DNA of 64,000 nucleotides from Massilia sp. BSC265 (GCF_000740675.1 NZ_JPXI01000022.1:1-64000), one strand, 5' to 3'. Shown: positions 14,781 through 23,621, numbered from the stretch's first letter. Notes: generated from the letters alone by a model not told the origin. A program made the numbers and translations.

Positions 14781-14822
14781 AAGTGAACAGGGGCTTATCG
14801 CAGATCACCCAGCGCCCCTAAG
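14781..14822 (-). promoter_or_regulatory. Conserved leader hairpin before distal curlin gene
   Basis: On the minus strand AGGGGC and GCCCCT frame a loop and are followed by the ribosome binding site. The same block, differing at about nine positions including a one-base indel, is found before the other long curlin gene at 15821-15862. Conservation in an otherwise diverged spacer suggests function as a processing, stability or translational control element. Confidence 0.5.
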
Positions 14823-14851
14823 GCTGAGGAACAAGGTGCCGGCAGGCCAAC

Positions 14852-15805
14852 TCAGTGCTGGTAGATGTTGGTGTAATTGCCCGAGCCTGTCTGGTTGACG
14901 TTGGCCACATACCCCTGGCCGGCCTGGCGCACGAGCGCGGTATTGCTGTTGCCGACCTGGGCAATCAGGGCGTTGTTGCCGGCCCCAACTTGGTCGATCC
15001 GCGCCAGGTTGTGGTTGCCGTTCTGGTCGATGCGCGCGGTCAGGCTGCCGCCCAGCTGGGCGGCGTCGGCACGGTTGCCCGATCCCTGCTGGTAGATCGA
15101 GAGAGAGTTGTCGAACTCGCCGCCACCTTGCACCGTGTTTGCACTGTTCGCGGTGCCGGTTTGCACGATGGTGGGGCCGCCTGCGAATGCCCCCTCGCTG
15201 ATCACCGATGCGGTGTTCCCGTCGCCGTTCTGGGTGACATCCGGGCCGGCATACAGGCCGCCGAACTGGCGGATCGACACCCTGTTGTTGCTGCCGTTCT
15301 GCACGGCCCGCACGCTCGTATCGGCACTGCTGAGCTGCTCCACGGCGGCGACGTTGCCCGCGCCGGTCTGCTCGACGATGGCCGTGCTCGAGGTGACGAT
15401 TTCCTGCCTGATCGTGGCGGTGTTGGTATTCCCCAGTTGCGTGATCCGCGCTTCGAGGGGACCGGCCGCCCTGATGGTGCCGTCCTGCGTGATGCCAGCG
15501 TTGTTTCCCGAGCCGTTCTGCTGGATATGCGCCGCACCGTTGTTGGGGGCGCGCTGGAACAGGCCTCCGGTGGTCGCGCCGGGACCGCCAACATGGTTGT
15601 TATCGCCAATCTGGACGATGGTCGCCAGTGGGCCCGACCTGCCCGACGGATCCGGTGTTCCGAAACCGACCTGCTCCGCTTGCAGGGTATTGCCATTGCC
15701 CTGCTGCGTCACCGTGACGCTCGTCTGCAAATTCTGGGCCGCTGCGCCATGGCAGACGCATGCCAGGGCCACGCCGACTGCGATTGTCGAGAGTGCGAAT
15801 TTCAT
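14852..15805 (-). CDS. csgA: Curlin-repeat amyloid subunit (CsgA-like, proximal copy)
   Basis: A 317-residue curlin with signal peptide (to about residue 23, ACVCHGAAAQ) and again about 13 Q-x-G-x-x-N turns (VQIGDNN, TQLGNTN, EQTGAGN, VQNGSNN, TQNGDGN, YQQGSGN, NQTGSGN), ending GSGNYTNIYQH. The order and spacing of repeats follow the distal copy, but identity is only moderate, so both have diverged for some time. GAGGAG precedes the ATG. It lies between the CsgB-like gene and the distal curlin in one operon. The high Gln, Asn, Gly and Ser content and absence of long hydrophobic parts fit an amyloid fibre subunit. Confidence 0.88.
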   Translation of the reverse strand: MKFALSTIAVGVALACVCHGAAAQNLQTSVTVTQQGNGNTLQAEQVGFGTPDPSGRSGPLATIVQIGDNNHVGGPGATTGGLFQRAPNNGAAHIQQNGSGNNAGITQDGTIRAAGPLEARITQLGNTNTATIRQEIVTSSTAIVEQTGAGNVAAVEQLSSADTSVRAVQNGSNNRVSIRQFGGLYAGPDVTQNGDGNTASVISEGAFAGGPTIVQTGTANSANTVQGGGEFDNSLSIYQQGSGNRADAAQLGGSLTARIDQNGNHNLARIDQVGAGNNALIAQVGNSNTALVRQAGQGYVANVNQTGSGNYTNIYQH

Positions 15806-15820
15806 GGGGGTTGCTCCTCA

Positions 15821-15862
15821 AAGTGGACAGGGGCTTAGCGAAACTCCACCCAGCGCCCCTAA
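15821..15862 (-). promoter_or_regulatory. Conserved leader hairpin before proximal curlin gene
   Basis: Second copy of the block at 14781-14822, with the same AGGGGC / GCCCCT stem. Here the csgB stop codon TAG lies inside the 5' arm of the stem, so translation through the end of csgB would open the hairpin. The curlin ribosome binding site follows directly. Confidence 0.5.
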
Positions 15863-16284
15863 TGCTGAATGATGGTTGCCGTCTTGCCGTTGCCGTACTG
15901 GGTGATGCGCGCCATGCCTTGTCGCCCGTGCTGCTCGATGCGGGCGGAGTTGAGGATGCCGTGCTGCTCGATGTCGGCGCGGTTGCGCAATCCGCCCTGC
16001 ACGATGGTGGCGTCGTTCTGTTGGCCGTATTGCGCTACGTAAGCCTGGTTCTCCAGCCCGCCCTGCAGCAGGCTCGCGCTGTTGCCGGTCCCATCCTGCG
16101 TGACCGAGGCCTGGCTTTGCTGGCTGGCCAGGCCCACGACCAGGCGTGCCGTATCGGCGGCAGGCTTCACGAGGGCAGGGAGCGCGAGTTCAGACCGGGC
16201 CAGATCGTTCGCCTGGACGCCAGTCGCCACCAGCAGGACGCAGGCCGGCAGCACGAGCCGCCATGTGCGCGGCGCCGCACTCAT
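15859..16284 (-). CDS. csgB: Minor curlin / nucleator (CsgB-like)
   Basis: CsgB anchors curli to the cell surface and nucleates CsgA. The 141-residue protein has an N-terminal signal segment (to about residue 25), a linker, and seven repeats (TQDGTGN, LQGGLEN, AQYGQQN, VQGGLRN, EQHGILN, EQHGRQG, TQYGNGK). The last repeat GNGKTATIIQH resembles the end of E. coli CsgB (GTQKTAIVVQ), where a lysine replaces the Asn of the repeat, which supports CsgB over CsgA. Its ATG overlaps the csgG stop by four bases (ATGA), and its length fits the family. Confidence 0.82.
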   Translation of the reverse strand: MSAAPRTWRLVLPACVLLVATGVQANDLARSELALPALVKPAADTARLVVGLASQQSQASVTQDGTGNSASLLQGGLENQAYVAQYGQQNDATIVQGGLRNRADIEQHGILNSARIEQHGRQGMARITQYGNGKTATIIQH

Positions 16285-17195
16285 TGCAGACTCCCTGCGC
16301 CCACGGCTGCGATTTGCCGATCCTCGCTCTTCTCATTGCCGGGGACGGGCATGCGCATGGCCGAACGGTGGGGCTGTATCTGTTTGAGGTAGCGCTGCAC
16401 GACCGGGTGGGACAGGTCCTTGTCGTCCTGGAGCGCCCAGTTGCCGGCATTGATGCCCTGCACGATGAGGTGGGCGACGGCGGCCTCGATGGCTTCGTTG
16501 ACGCACAGTTGCGTCGGCTCGTTGCGCGTCACGCCCGCCTCGAACTCCGCCAGGTCCTTCACGTTGACGAACTTGAAGACGCTGGGGTGGAGCTCGTAGG
16601 AGTAGACCGTCTTCGTGGTGGACACGCTCTGCAGGATCTGGCCGCCGCGGATGTCCACCGTGCGCAGGTTGACGGTCACCTGGTCGACCCGGTACTGCGT
16701 CGAGAGCCCGATGCCGAGGAAGCGCGCGCCCACGCCGCCGGTGCGCACGTTGCTCTCGTAGGCGACGATGCCGCCTTCGATCAGCACCGATGCGGCCAGC
16801 AGCGGCGGGACCTGCACCGCCGGGGTGCCCGGCGGCTGCGGCGTTTCCAGCGCGCGGATGATCTTGCGCTCGGTGAGCAGGTTCTGCAGGTTCTCGCGCT
16901 CGACCGGGACGAACCAGTTGGAATCCTGCAGCGCCCGGATCAGCATCGACGAGGCGCCCTGGGTCACCATGGTGGAGAAGGAGCTGTCCGGCGCCGGCTT
17001 GTACTGGCCGGTCTGGTCACGGATGCCATACACGGCCACGGCGATCTTGCCCTTGGGCGCAGGCAGCTCAAGAAGGTCGCGCGTGACGGCGGTGTCGGGC
17101 GTGAGCTGGGCGTCTTCGCGCGTCCTGGAGGGAGGGTGCGAGCAGCCAACCACCAGCAGCATGGCGGCCAGCGCGATCGGCAGGCGGCTGTTCAT
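16281..17195 (-). CDS. csgG: Curli secretion channel lipoprotein CsgG
   Basis: CsgG is the outer-membrane nonameric pore that exports curlins. The 304-residue product starts with a lipoprotein signal ending in the lipobox LLVVGC (Cys at about 18) and has the family features: GKIAVAVYGIRDQTGQYK, the S-x-x-V-T-Q-G-A constriction-region neighbourhood, and WFVPVERENLQNLLTERKIIRA. The C-terminal part GTPAVQVPPLLAASVLIEGG and beyond continues to full length. It overlaps csgF by four bases upstream and csgB by four bases downstream, so export channel and nucleator are coupled. Confidence 0.96.
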   Translation of the reverse strand: MNSRLPIALAAMLLVVGCSHPPSRTREDAQLTPDTAVTRDLLELPAPKGKIAVAVYGIRDQTGQYKPAPDSSFSTMVTQGASSMLIRALQDSNWFVPVERENLQNLLTERKIIRALETPQPPGTPAVQVPPLLAASVLIEGGIVAYESNVRTGGVGARFLGIGLSTQYRVDQVTVNLRTVDIRGGQILQSVSTTKTVYSYELHPSVFKFVNVKDLAEFEAGVTRNEPTQLCVNEAIEAAVAHLIVQGINAGNWALQDDKDLSHPVVQRYLKQIQPHRSAMRMPVPGNEKSEDRQIAAVGAGSLQ

Positions 17196-17617
17196 TGGCC
17201 CACCTCGAACGAGGTGACGACGCCCGTGGCTTTTTCCGTGGTCGTCACGCGCAGGACGCCGCCGCCCAGGTCGGTCACCGTGATGACGAAGTTTTCGGTG
17301 GAGAAGGTGCCGGGAATGAGCTTGCCGTCCTGGCCCATCAGCTTGGAGGTAGCGGAGGAAGCCAGCTGGCTCAGCACCATCCGCTCGAGCGTCTGGTTGA
17401 ACTGCTGCAGCGGCGTCTGGTTCAGCGACGAGCTGCCGAGACCGGACTTGGCGCCATGCTTGTTGGTGGCCGACGCCAGCGAGAGCAGGGTCGGCCCGTT
17501 GTTCGGATGGCCGCCGAAGTTCGGATTGACCGGCGTATACACCAGTTCGGTGGCGCAGGCAGCACTGCTCCAGAACATGAGGCCGCAGGCGAAGTACAGG
17601 AACGCTCGTGGGGACAT
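17192..17617 (-). CDS. csgF: Curli assembly protein CsgF
   Basis: CsgF sits at the mouth of CsgG and helps surface attachment and nucleation by CsgB. The 141-residue protein has a signal peptide to about residue 22 (SSAACATE) and the family N-terminal segment LVYTPVNPNFGGHPNNGP that inserts in the CsgG pore, followed by the region rich in Gln/Thr and a C-terminal domain. Length matches E. coli CsgF. AGGAGT precedes the ATG. Its stop overlaps the csgG start. Confidence 0.95.
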   Translation of the reverse strand: MSPRAFLYFACGLMFWSSAACATELVYTPVNPNFGGHPNNGPTLLSLASATNKHGAKSGLGSSSLNQTPLQQFNQTLERMVLSQLASSATSKLMGQDGKLIPGTFSTENFVITVTDLGGGVLRVTTTEKATGVVTSFEVGQ

Positions 17618-17639
17618 GGCTTACTCCTTCATGACAGGA

Positions 17640-18068
17640 TCAGAATTCGTCGCGTGCGAGATCGGCGTCGTGGACCAGCTGGCGCTGGCGTTCGATGTCG
17701 AGGATGGACTCGTAGACGCTGTCGGCAGCGCTGGCCGCGAGCGCCTGCAAGCCGGCGCGCGCCGGCGGCAACTGCAGCTGGAGCAGCCGCCGCTGTGCAA
17801 ACTCGACCCAGACCTGGCTGCCCCAGCGCGCCGAGGGGCGCTCGCCAATGGCGAGGGTGTAGCGTTCGCTGCCGGGCTTGTCGCGCCATTCGGCGATGAA
17901 GTGTTTGCAGAACTCCTGGCCTGCAACCGTGACCGCCTGGTTGGTGATGATGCCCCAGGCGTCTTGCTGTGTCTCGCGGCTGCCTTGCGGTTCCGGCGCT
18001 GCATATGCGACGGGGGGCCATGCGAGCGGAAAGATCGAGAACAGGATGCAGCAGGTTTTGCTCATCAT
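17640..18068 (-). CDS. csgE: Curli assembly chaperone CsgE
   Basis: CsgE caps the periplasmic side of CsgG and directs curlins into it. The 142-residue product has a signal peptide to about residue 24 and the CsgE-like core GIITNQAVTVAGQEFCKHF, then SERYTLAIGERPSARWGSQVWVEF. It is the first gene of the operon and 22 bases before csgF. Two adjacent ATGs are possible; the first was used. No strong ribosome binding site is visible. No csgC or csgD homologue is present in the cluster. Confidence 0.9.
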   Translation of the reverse strand: MMSKTCCILFSIFPLAWPPVAYAAPEPQGSRETQQDAWGIITNQAVTVAGQEFCKHFIAEWRDKPGSERYTLAIGERPSARWGSQVWVEFAQRRLLQLQLPPARAGLQALAASAADSVYESILDIERQRQLVHDADLARDEF

Positions 18069-18475
18069 CAGGAGACTGTTGCAAAAAATTTATAGATGAT
18101 TGTAAAAATTATATGAACCGAGTGTGAACGAGGATACGGGCTCGGCATTTGAGGCCTGTCACACTTGCCGGGCGTGTGGGGCAATGCTGTGGGCAGGGCC
18201 AGCGCGATGTGCTGGCGTGGGGAAAGAATGAGGGTGATAACGGAAGAAGGGGATCGGATTTGGCGGCAGGATGCTGCGTTCATTCCGACAAGGGGCCGTA
18301 CTACACCGAATACGGCGTCCTGTGCAGATCGTCAATGTCGGCAAGGTCGACTACTGTCCGCAGAGCTTCCCACAATGTTGTCCACTTAACTCATCCGTAC
18401 GCCGATCCCTTGTAATGACTGCTATCATGCACCGCTGAGTTATCGGTTTTTTCACAATTTTGCCTTCCGAGCAAC
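18069..18475. promoter_or_regulatory. Divergent intergenic region, curli operon / hybrid kinase
   Basis: This 407-base region separates the curli operon from a divergent sensor kinase. Its curli-proximal 60 bases are much more A+T-rich than the surroundings and contain TATAAT on the minus strand (plus-strand 18108-18113), about 40 bases before the csgE ATG, without a good -35 box, suggesting an activator-dependent promoter. The rest holds no convincing gene. The kinase-proximal part includes AT-rich sequence around 18418-18465. Confidence 0.4.
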
Positions 18476-21244
18476 ATGCCCTGGCCCTTTGACGCGACTT
18501 CGGATGCTACGAGCGCATCCGCCCCAATGACGGAAATGGAGCGCCGCATGCGCGCCTTCCCCTGGGAGACCACGCCCGTCGGCCCGGTTGCAAGTTGGCC
18601 CCAAAGCCTGAAAAGCGCCGTCCGCACCGTACTCGACCTGCGCCTGCCGGCCTACCTCGCCTGGGGCGACGAGTACGTCCAGTTCTTCAACGACGCCTAC
18701 CTCCCCATCCTCGGCGACAAGCAGGATGCGGCCCTGGGCAATGACGTCCGCGTCACCTGGTCCGAGATCTGGCCGACCATCGGACCGATGTGGGAGCAGG
18801 TGCGCCAGGGCACGGCGCTCGGCTCCGAAGGGCTGCCGCTGACCATCAACCGCTACGGCTACTACGAGACCTGCTACTTCAGCTATTCGTACAGCCCGAT
18901 CTACGGCAACAGCGGCAAGGTCGAGGGCGTCTTGGTCACCTTTGCCGACATCACCAAGGCCGTGCTGGGCGAACGGCGCCGGGCCTACCAGGTCAAGCTC
19001 GCCGACACCCTGCGCCGCGAGACCGAATTCGGTCCCATGCTCAAGGCCACCATCGGCCTCACCAGCGAATACTTCACCAACTCCAACGTCGCCTACGTCG
19101 AACTCGACGAACACAAGCGCACGTTCACCGTGAAGGAAGAGTGGAAGGACGGCGTCGAGACCGGCGGCGCCCAGGGCACGCTGCCCGTGGACATGCTGTC
19201 GCCGAACCAGCTCGAGGCGCTGCGCGCCGGCACCACCCTCTGCATCGACGACGTCTCGACCGACCCGGAATGCGCCGCCGTCGCCAAACCTTGCCTGATG
19301 CTCGGCATCCATTCGGTGGTGGTCATCCCGCTCAAGGATGGCGACCGCCTGCACGGCGCCGGCTTCCTGTACAAGGACCATCCCTACCGCTGGACCGACG
19401 ACGAGCGCACCCTGGCCGAAGACCTGGCGCGCCGCACCTGGGAGGCGCTGCGCCGCATCCGCGCCGAGGAAGCGCTGCGCGCAGAGACGCGCATGCTCGA
19501 GCTGCTCAACCGCGCCGGCAAGGTGCTGGCCTCCACCCTCGACATCGACACCCTGCTGCAGTCGGTCACCGACGCCGCCACCGAGCTGACCGGCGCCGAA
19601 TTCGGCGCCTTCTTCTACAACGGCCAGGACGCCAACGGCGACGCCTACCTGCTGTACACGCTCAGCGGCGCCCCGCGCGAAGCCTTCGAACACCTCGGCC
19701 ATCCGCGCCCGACCGCCATCTTCGGACCCACGTTCGATGGCAGCCCGCCTCTCCGCAGCGACGACATCACCAAGGACCCACGCTACGGCAGCATGGGCCC
19801 GCACCACGGCATGCCGAAGGGGCACCTGCCGGTGCGCAGCTACCTGGCCGCCTCGGTCAGCTCGCGCTCGGGCGAGGTGCTGGGCGGCCTGTTCTTCGGC
19901 CATTCGCAGCCGAAGATGTTCGACGAGCGCACCGAGCAGCTCATCTCCGGCTTCGTGGCCCAGGCCGCGGTGGCGATCGACAACGCGCGCCTGTACGAAC
20001 TGGCGCAGCGCGCGGCGAAGGAGCGCGAAGGCATCCTGGCCAGCGAGCGCGCCGCTAGATCCGAGGCCGAGCGCCACAGCAAGATGAAGGACGAGTTCCT
20101 CGCCATGCTGGCGCACGAGCTGCGCAACCCGCTGGCGCCGATCACCAACGCGGCCCAGCTGCTCAAGATGCCGGGCGTCGACGAGAGCCTGCGCCTCAAG
20201 GCCGGCAATATCATCTCGCGCCAGGTGCGCCACATGACGGAGCTGGTGGACGATTTGCTGGACGTCTCGCGCGTCACCCGCGGCCTGGTGAAGCTGGAAA
20301 CCGAGACGCTGGAACTGACGGGCGTGCTGCGCGCCGCCGTCGAGCAGGCGCGCCCCCACATCGAGGAACGCAAGCATGCGCTGACGGTCGAGGCGCCCAT
20401 GCATCCGGTGCTGGTGGCAGGCGACCGCACGCGCCTGGTGCAGGTGCTGGTCAACCTGCTGAACAATGCAGCCAAGTACACGCCGCAGGGCGGCAAGATC
20501 ACGCTGCGCCTGGAAGCCGGCCCGGAGCAGGCGCGCATGACGGTCATCGACAACGGCACCGGCATGGACGCCAAGCTGCTGCCGCACGTGTTCGACCTGT
20601 TCACCCAGGCCGAGCGCACGCCGGACCGCTCGCAGGGCGGCCTCGGGATCGGCCTGGCGCTGGTGAAGACCATCGTCCAGATGCACGGCGGCCAGGTCGA
20701 GGCGCACAGCGATGGGCCGAATTTGGGCTCGTCGGTGTCGGTGCTGCTGCCCCTGGCGTTCGAGGCCGAAGCGAGCATGGCGCCGGCGCCGCCGCGCCGG
20801 GTGGGCGATGCGCAGCCGGTGGTGCCGTGCATGCTCACCATCGTGGACGACAATGTCGATGCGGCGCAGTCGCTGGCGGTGCTGCTGCGCGAGCAGGGGC
20901 ACACCGTGCACGTGTTCGACGGCGCCGTGCGCACGCTCGCCGCCGGCGAGATCGCGGATACCCACGCCTTCATCCTCGACATCGGCCTGCCCGACATGAC
21001 CGGCTACGAGCTGGCGCGCCGCCTGCGCCGCGACCACCCCAAAGCCAGCTTCATCGCGCTTACCGGCTACGGCCAGGCGCGCGACCGCGACCTCTCGAAG
21101 CAGGCCGGCTTCGACCATCACCTGGTCAAGCCGGTGGAGTTCCGGGCACTGGCGGACATCCTGGCCCGGCTGCCGCAGTGCCAGCCGGTCGATGTGGCGC
21201 AAGAGGGTGTGGCAAGGGAAGCGGATATTGCAGACGTAAGTTGA
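18476..21244 (+). CDS. Hybrid sensor histidine kinase with PAS-like and GAF domains
   Basis: A cytoplasmic hybrid kinase of 922 residues. Order: PAS-like domain (about 20-165), two GAF-type domains (about 185-335 and 350-510), HisKA with phospho-accepting H547 in AHELRNPL, HATPase_c with LLNNAAKYT, DNGTGMD and GGLGIGLALVK, and a C-terminal receiver with acidic pair in IVDDN and phospho-acceptor D835 in ILDIGLPDM. No transmembrane segments are seen, so the signal is intracellular. The internal receiver with no output domain suggests a phosphorelay partner elsewhere. It is transcribed away from the curli operon, so a role in curli control is possible but unproven. A signature of the class is the opening WETTPVGPVASWPQSLKSAV. 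Confidence 0.93.
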   Translation: MPWPFDATSDATSASAPMTEMERRMRAFPWETTPVGPVASWPQSLKSAVRTVLDLRLPAYLAWGDEYVQFFNDAYLPILGDKQDAALGNDVRVTWSEIWPTIGPMWEQVRQGTALGSEGLPLTINRYGYYETCYFSYSYSPIYGNSGKVEGVLVTFADITKAVLGERRRAYQVKLADTLRRETEFGPMLKATIGLTSEYFTNSNVAYVELDEHKRTFTVKEEWKDGVETGGAQGTLPVDMLSPNQLEALRAGTTLCIDDVSTDPECAAVAKPCLMLGIHSVVVIPLKDGDRLHGAGFLYKDHPYRWTDDERTLAEDLARRTWEALRRIRAEEALRAETRMLELLNRAGKVLASTLDIDTLLQSVTDAATELTGAEFGAFFYNGQDANGDAYLLYTLSGAPREAFEHLGHPRPTAIFGPTFDGSPPLRSDDITKDPRYGSMGPHHGMPKGHLPVRSYLAASVSSRSGEVLGGLFFGHSQPKMFDERTEQLISGFVAQAAVAIDNARLYELAQRAAKEREGILASERAARSEAERHSKMKDEFLAMLAHELRNPLAPITNAAQLLKMPGVDESLRLKAGNIISRQVRHMTELVDDLLDVSRVTRGLVKLETETLELTGVLRAAVEQARPHIEERKHALTVEAPMHPVLVAGDRTRLVQVLVNLLNNAAKYTPQGGKITLRLEAGPEQARMTVIDNGTGMDAKLLPHVFDLFTQAERTPDRSQGGLGIGLALVKTIVQMHGGQVEAHSDGPNLGSSVSVLLPLAFEAEASMAPAPPRRVGDAQPVVPCMLTIVDDNVDAAQSLAVLLREQGHTVHVFDGAVRTLAAGEIADTHAFILDIGLPDMTGYELARRLRRDHPKASFIALTGYGQARDRDLSKQAGFDHHLVKPVEFRALADILARLPQCQPVDVAQEGVAREADIADVS

Positions 21245-21279
21245 TTGTGAGTTGACTTTGTTGCTATAACTCAGCAATA

Positions 21280-22299
21280 TTGTTGAATCCCCGACATCTT
21301 TATCGTCCCGTGTCCCGTAAAAAGAACAGTCGCCAGTGGGCGCGCCTGCGAATCCTGTGTTCCGGCGGCCTGCACCTGATGACCCTCATCCCCGATGCGC
21401 TCGAGCTGGTGCGCGAGCTGATCCCCAACAGCGCGTCCCAGCTGTTCCTGCACGCGCAACAGACGCCGGAAGACCTGCATGAGGCGAGCGTGCTGGGCGT
21501 GCTGCCGCCGCCCAACGGCTACTTTTATGGCGATTCGGTCGACTTCGGCGTGGCGCCAGGCGAAGCGCGCGCCCGCGCCGCCCACGTGCTCGAGGTGCGC
21601 CTCGGGCAGGCAGCCAACCCGCTCGGCACCCTGACCCTGTTGCGCGACGACGGCCCGCCTTTCGATGCGGACGACGAGGAAGACCTGGGACGCGTCGCCA
21701 ACTACTTCGACCATGCGCTACGCAACGCCGTCACAAGCGGCAACGGCCTGCTGGGGGTGATCGAGGACGAGGCCATGCTGTTGGCCACGACCAATGGCGA
21801 CATCCTGTTCCTGAGCGACTCGGCCGGCGCGCTGCTCGACCAGCTGGCCTCGCAGGAGCAGCAGGTATTCGACCGCTCTACCGTTCCGCCGTTCTGCCTG
21901 CGCCTGGTGGAGTCGGTGGTGTACGGCGAGCGCTATCCGTGGCGCGTACCGGCCGGGACGCTGGAGCTGGCCGGCGGCGTGCTGGAAGCGCGCGCGCAGT
22001 GGATGAGCGCCGGCTCCTATGACGCCATCCACAGCCGCACCGTCGGCATCTTCCTGAAGTTCGTGGTGCCGATGCCGCTGCGGATCTGGCGTGCGCTGGG
22101 CAGCGTCGAGCTGTCGCCGCAGCAGATGGAAGTGGCCTTCTGGATGGGCCTGGGCGGCGGCCGAGAAGCCGCGCGCTCGCGCATGGACGTCAGCGATGCC
22201 GTGCTGCGCGACTGCGTGAAGGCGGTCTACGAGAAATTCGGGTGCACCTCCGAGGCCGGCCTGCTGGCCATCCTGCGCCCCGCCATCTCTAGAATGTAA
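21280..22299 (+). CDS. LuxR-type HTH regulator with N-terminal sensor region
   Basis: A 339-residue protein whose C-terminus (about 275-339) has a LuxR-like helix-turn-helix: [17 protein letters not shown], then a recognition-helix region and [17 protein letters not shown]. The first 150 residues look like a GAF- or PAS-type sensor fold without receiver aspartates, so it is not a classical response regulator. The start is uncertain: TTG 21280 gives the longest form, GTG 21310 or ATG 21379 are alternatives, and none has a clear ribosome binding site. It lies 35 bases after the hybrid kinase and may be coexpressed with it. Target genes are unknown; curli genes are an attractive guess only. Confidence 0.75.
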   Translation: MLNPRHLYRPVSRKKNSRQWARLRILCSGGLHLMTLIPDALELVRELIPNSASQLFLHAQQTPEDLHEASVLGVLPPPNGYFYGDSVDFGVAPGEARARAAHVLEVRLGQAANPLGTLTLLRDDGPPFDADDEEDLGRVANYFDHALRNAVTSGNGLLGVIEDEAMLLATTNGDILFLSDSAGALLDQLASQEQQVFDRSTVPPFCLRLVESVVYGERYPWRVPAGTLELAGGVLEARAQWMSAGSYDAIHSRTVGIFLKFVVPMPLRIWRALGSVELSPQQMEVAFWMGLGGGREAARSRMDVSDAVLRDCVKAVYEKFGCTSEAGLLAILRPAISRM

Positions 22300-22522
22300 G
22301 CGAAAGCAGCGGCGAAGCGGCGAAGGGCTCGGTCGACTTCATTCACCTCTACGACAACGGCCCGGCATCGCTCGGCTGGACGCGTCGCCGCAAGCCGCAG
22401 GGCGCGAAATGGGCAATCGATCCGGCGCAACGGGGTGTTCACCGGAACATCCCCCACGCAAGGGGATGGAATACACTTGCGTGGTTTTCTATCATCTCAA
22501 CCGGATCTCGAAGGAGGTTTGT
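22300..22522. other. Intergenic region before sodC
   Basis: A 223-base gap. Bases about 22320-22440 read as protein-like in one plus-strand frame ([15 protein letters not shown]) but no start or family was recognised; a decayed gene end is possible. The last 20 bases hold the strong sodC ribosome binding site. Confidence 0.3.
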
Positions 22523-23044
22523 ATGAACATTCGATGGATGTGCGCCGTCATGCTGGGCGCCACTTGTGCCCTTGCCAATGCCGCCGACATGAAGGTCACC
22601 ATGAAGATGGCGACCGAAAAAGGAGAGGGGGCCGAGGTCGGCACCGTGACCATCAGCGAAACGCGCTACGGCCTCGTGTTCACCCCGGCGCTCACCAAGC
22701 TGCCGGCTGGCCTGCACGGCTTCCACGTGCATGAAAACGGCAGCTGCGGTCCGAACCAGAAGGATGGCAAGCCGGTGCCTGCGGGCGCTGCCGGCGGCCA
22801 CCTCGACCCGTCCAAGACCGGCAAGCACGGCCTGCCCTGGGGCGACGGCCACCTCGGCGACCTGCCGGCCCTGACGGTCGACGAGAAGGGCGCCGCCACC
22901 AACCCGGTCTTGGCCCCGCGCCTGAAGCTGGCAGACGTCAAGGGCAAGGCCCTGATGATCCATGCGGGCGGCGACAACCATGCCGACCACCCGGCACCGC
23001 TCGGCGGCGGAGGCGGCAGGATCGCCTGCGGCGTCATCCAGTAG
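22523..23044 (+). CDS. sodC: Superoxide dismutase [Cu-Zn], periplasmic
   Basis: SodC converts superoxide to hydrogen peroxide and oxygen in the periplasm. The 173-residue product has a signal peptide to about residue 20 (CALANA). Expected ligands are visible: copper H68 and H70 in GFHVHENG, bridging H93 in GGHLDP, zinc-site H102, H110 and D113, and copper H147 in [12 protein letters not shown]75 and C169 form the conserved disulfide. ATG 22523 follows AAGGAGG; longer readings upstream run through non-coding sequence. It appears to be a single-gene unit. Confidence 0.96.
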   Translation: MNIRWMCAVMLGATCALANAADMKVTMKMATEKGEGAEVGTVTISETRYGLVFTPALTKLPAGLHGFHVHENGSCGPNQKDGKPVPAGAAGGHLDPSKTGKHGLPWGDGHLGDLPALTVDEKGAATNPVLAPRLKLADVKGKALMIHAGGDNHADHPAPLGGGGGRIACGVIQ

Positions 23045-23099
23045 CCATCCCTGGCACATCAGCGATGAAATTAAATTTCAAAATAGGCAAGAAAAAGAA

Positions 23100-23609
23100 A
23101 TGAAATTTCACTCCCTGATGAGTCTGGCCTTGCTCCTGCTGGCATTCGACAGCGGCGCCATGCTGCTGCACCCCGAGGCTTTTCCTGCACCGCAAACCAA
23201 GGTATCCGCCGTCCCGGCAGACGTGCCAGCCCTGGAGGACGGCAGCCCCGGCGACGCAGCCGGTGCCCGGGCCTACCAGAACGGCGACCTGGGGCTGGAC
23301 ATCCAGGGTACGGCAGGCGCCGAGATCCTGCGCGCCGTCCTCGCTTTCTTCATCCATGACGCCCACGCCGCCACGGCGACCGAAGCACCTTCCCCCGCAA
23401 ACGGGGCCAGCCATGCGCAGGAGCAGGTCATGGTGCAGGCTGCCGAGCCGGCCGGACACGCGCTCCCCGAACCATTGTCGCTCAGCCTGCTGGGTATGGG
23501 TTTCGCCGTGCTCGGCTTGACCCGGCGGCGTGGGAACGGGTTCGCCGGGTTGACGCCGGCCCTGCGCCGGCACTTGTTCCCGTGGCCGGCACTGTGCTGG
23601 CTCGACTGA
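23100..23609 (+). CDS. PEP-CTERM-like exported protein
   Basis: A 169-residue exported protein with signal peptide (MKFHSLMSLALLLLAFDSGA). The middle is Ala/Pro-rich and low in structure, with no known domain. Near the C-terminus it has a PEP-CTERM-like tripartite signal: LPEPLSLSLLG, a hydrophobic helix and RRR. Such signals are cut by exosortase on the way to the surface in exopolysaccharide-producing bacteria. Oddly, about 25 residues follow the arginines (including ALRRHLFPWP), whereas PEP-CTERM proteins normally stop there. A frameshift or a natural tail are both possible. The 3' end is 12 bases from the convergent marR-like gene. No family function can be assigned. Confidence 0.65.
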   Translation: MKFHSLMSLALLLLAFDSGAMLLHPEAFPAPQTKVSAVPADVPALEDGSPGDAAGARAYQNGDLGLDIQGTAGAEILRAVLAFFIHDAHAATATEAPSPANGASHAQEQVMVQAAEPAGHALPEPLSLSLLGMGFAVLGLTRRRGNGFAGLTPALRRHLFPWPALCWLD

Positions 23610-23621
23610 GCTGCCTGCGCT

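Noticed and set aside
13844-18095. Plus-strand frames through the curli operon
   Set aside because: The minus-strand frames encode recognisable CsgA, B, G, F and E proteins with signal peptides and ribosome binding sites; plus-strand frames have none.
22320-22440. Protein-like reading before sodC ([15 protein letters not shown])
   Set aside because: Too short, no start or ribosome binding site and no recognised family; kept only as a possible gene remnant in the intergenic note.
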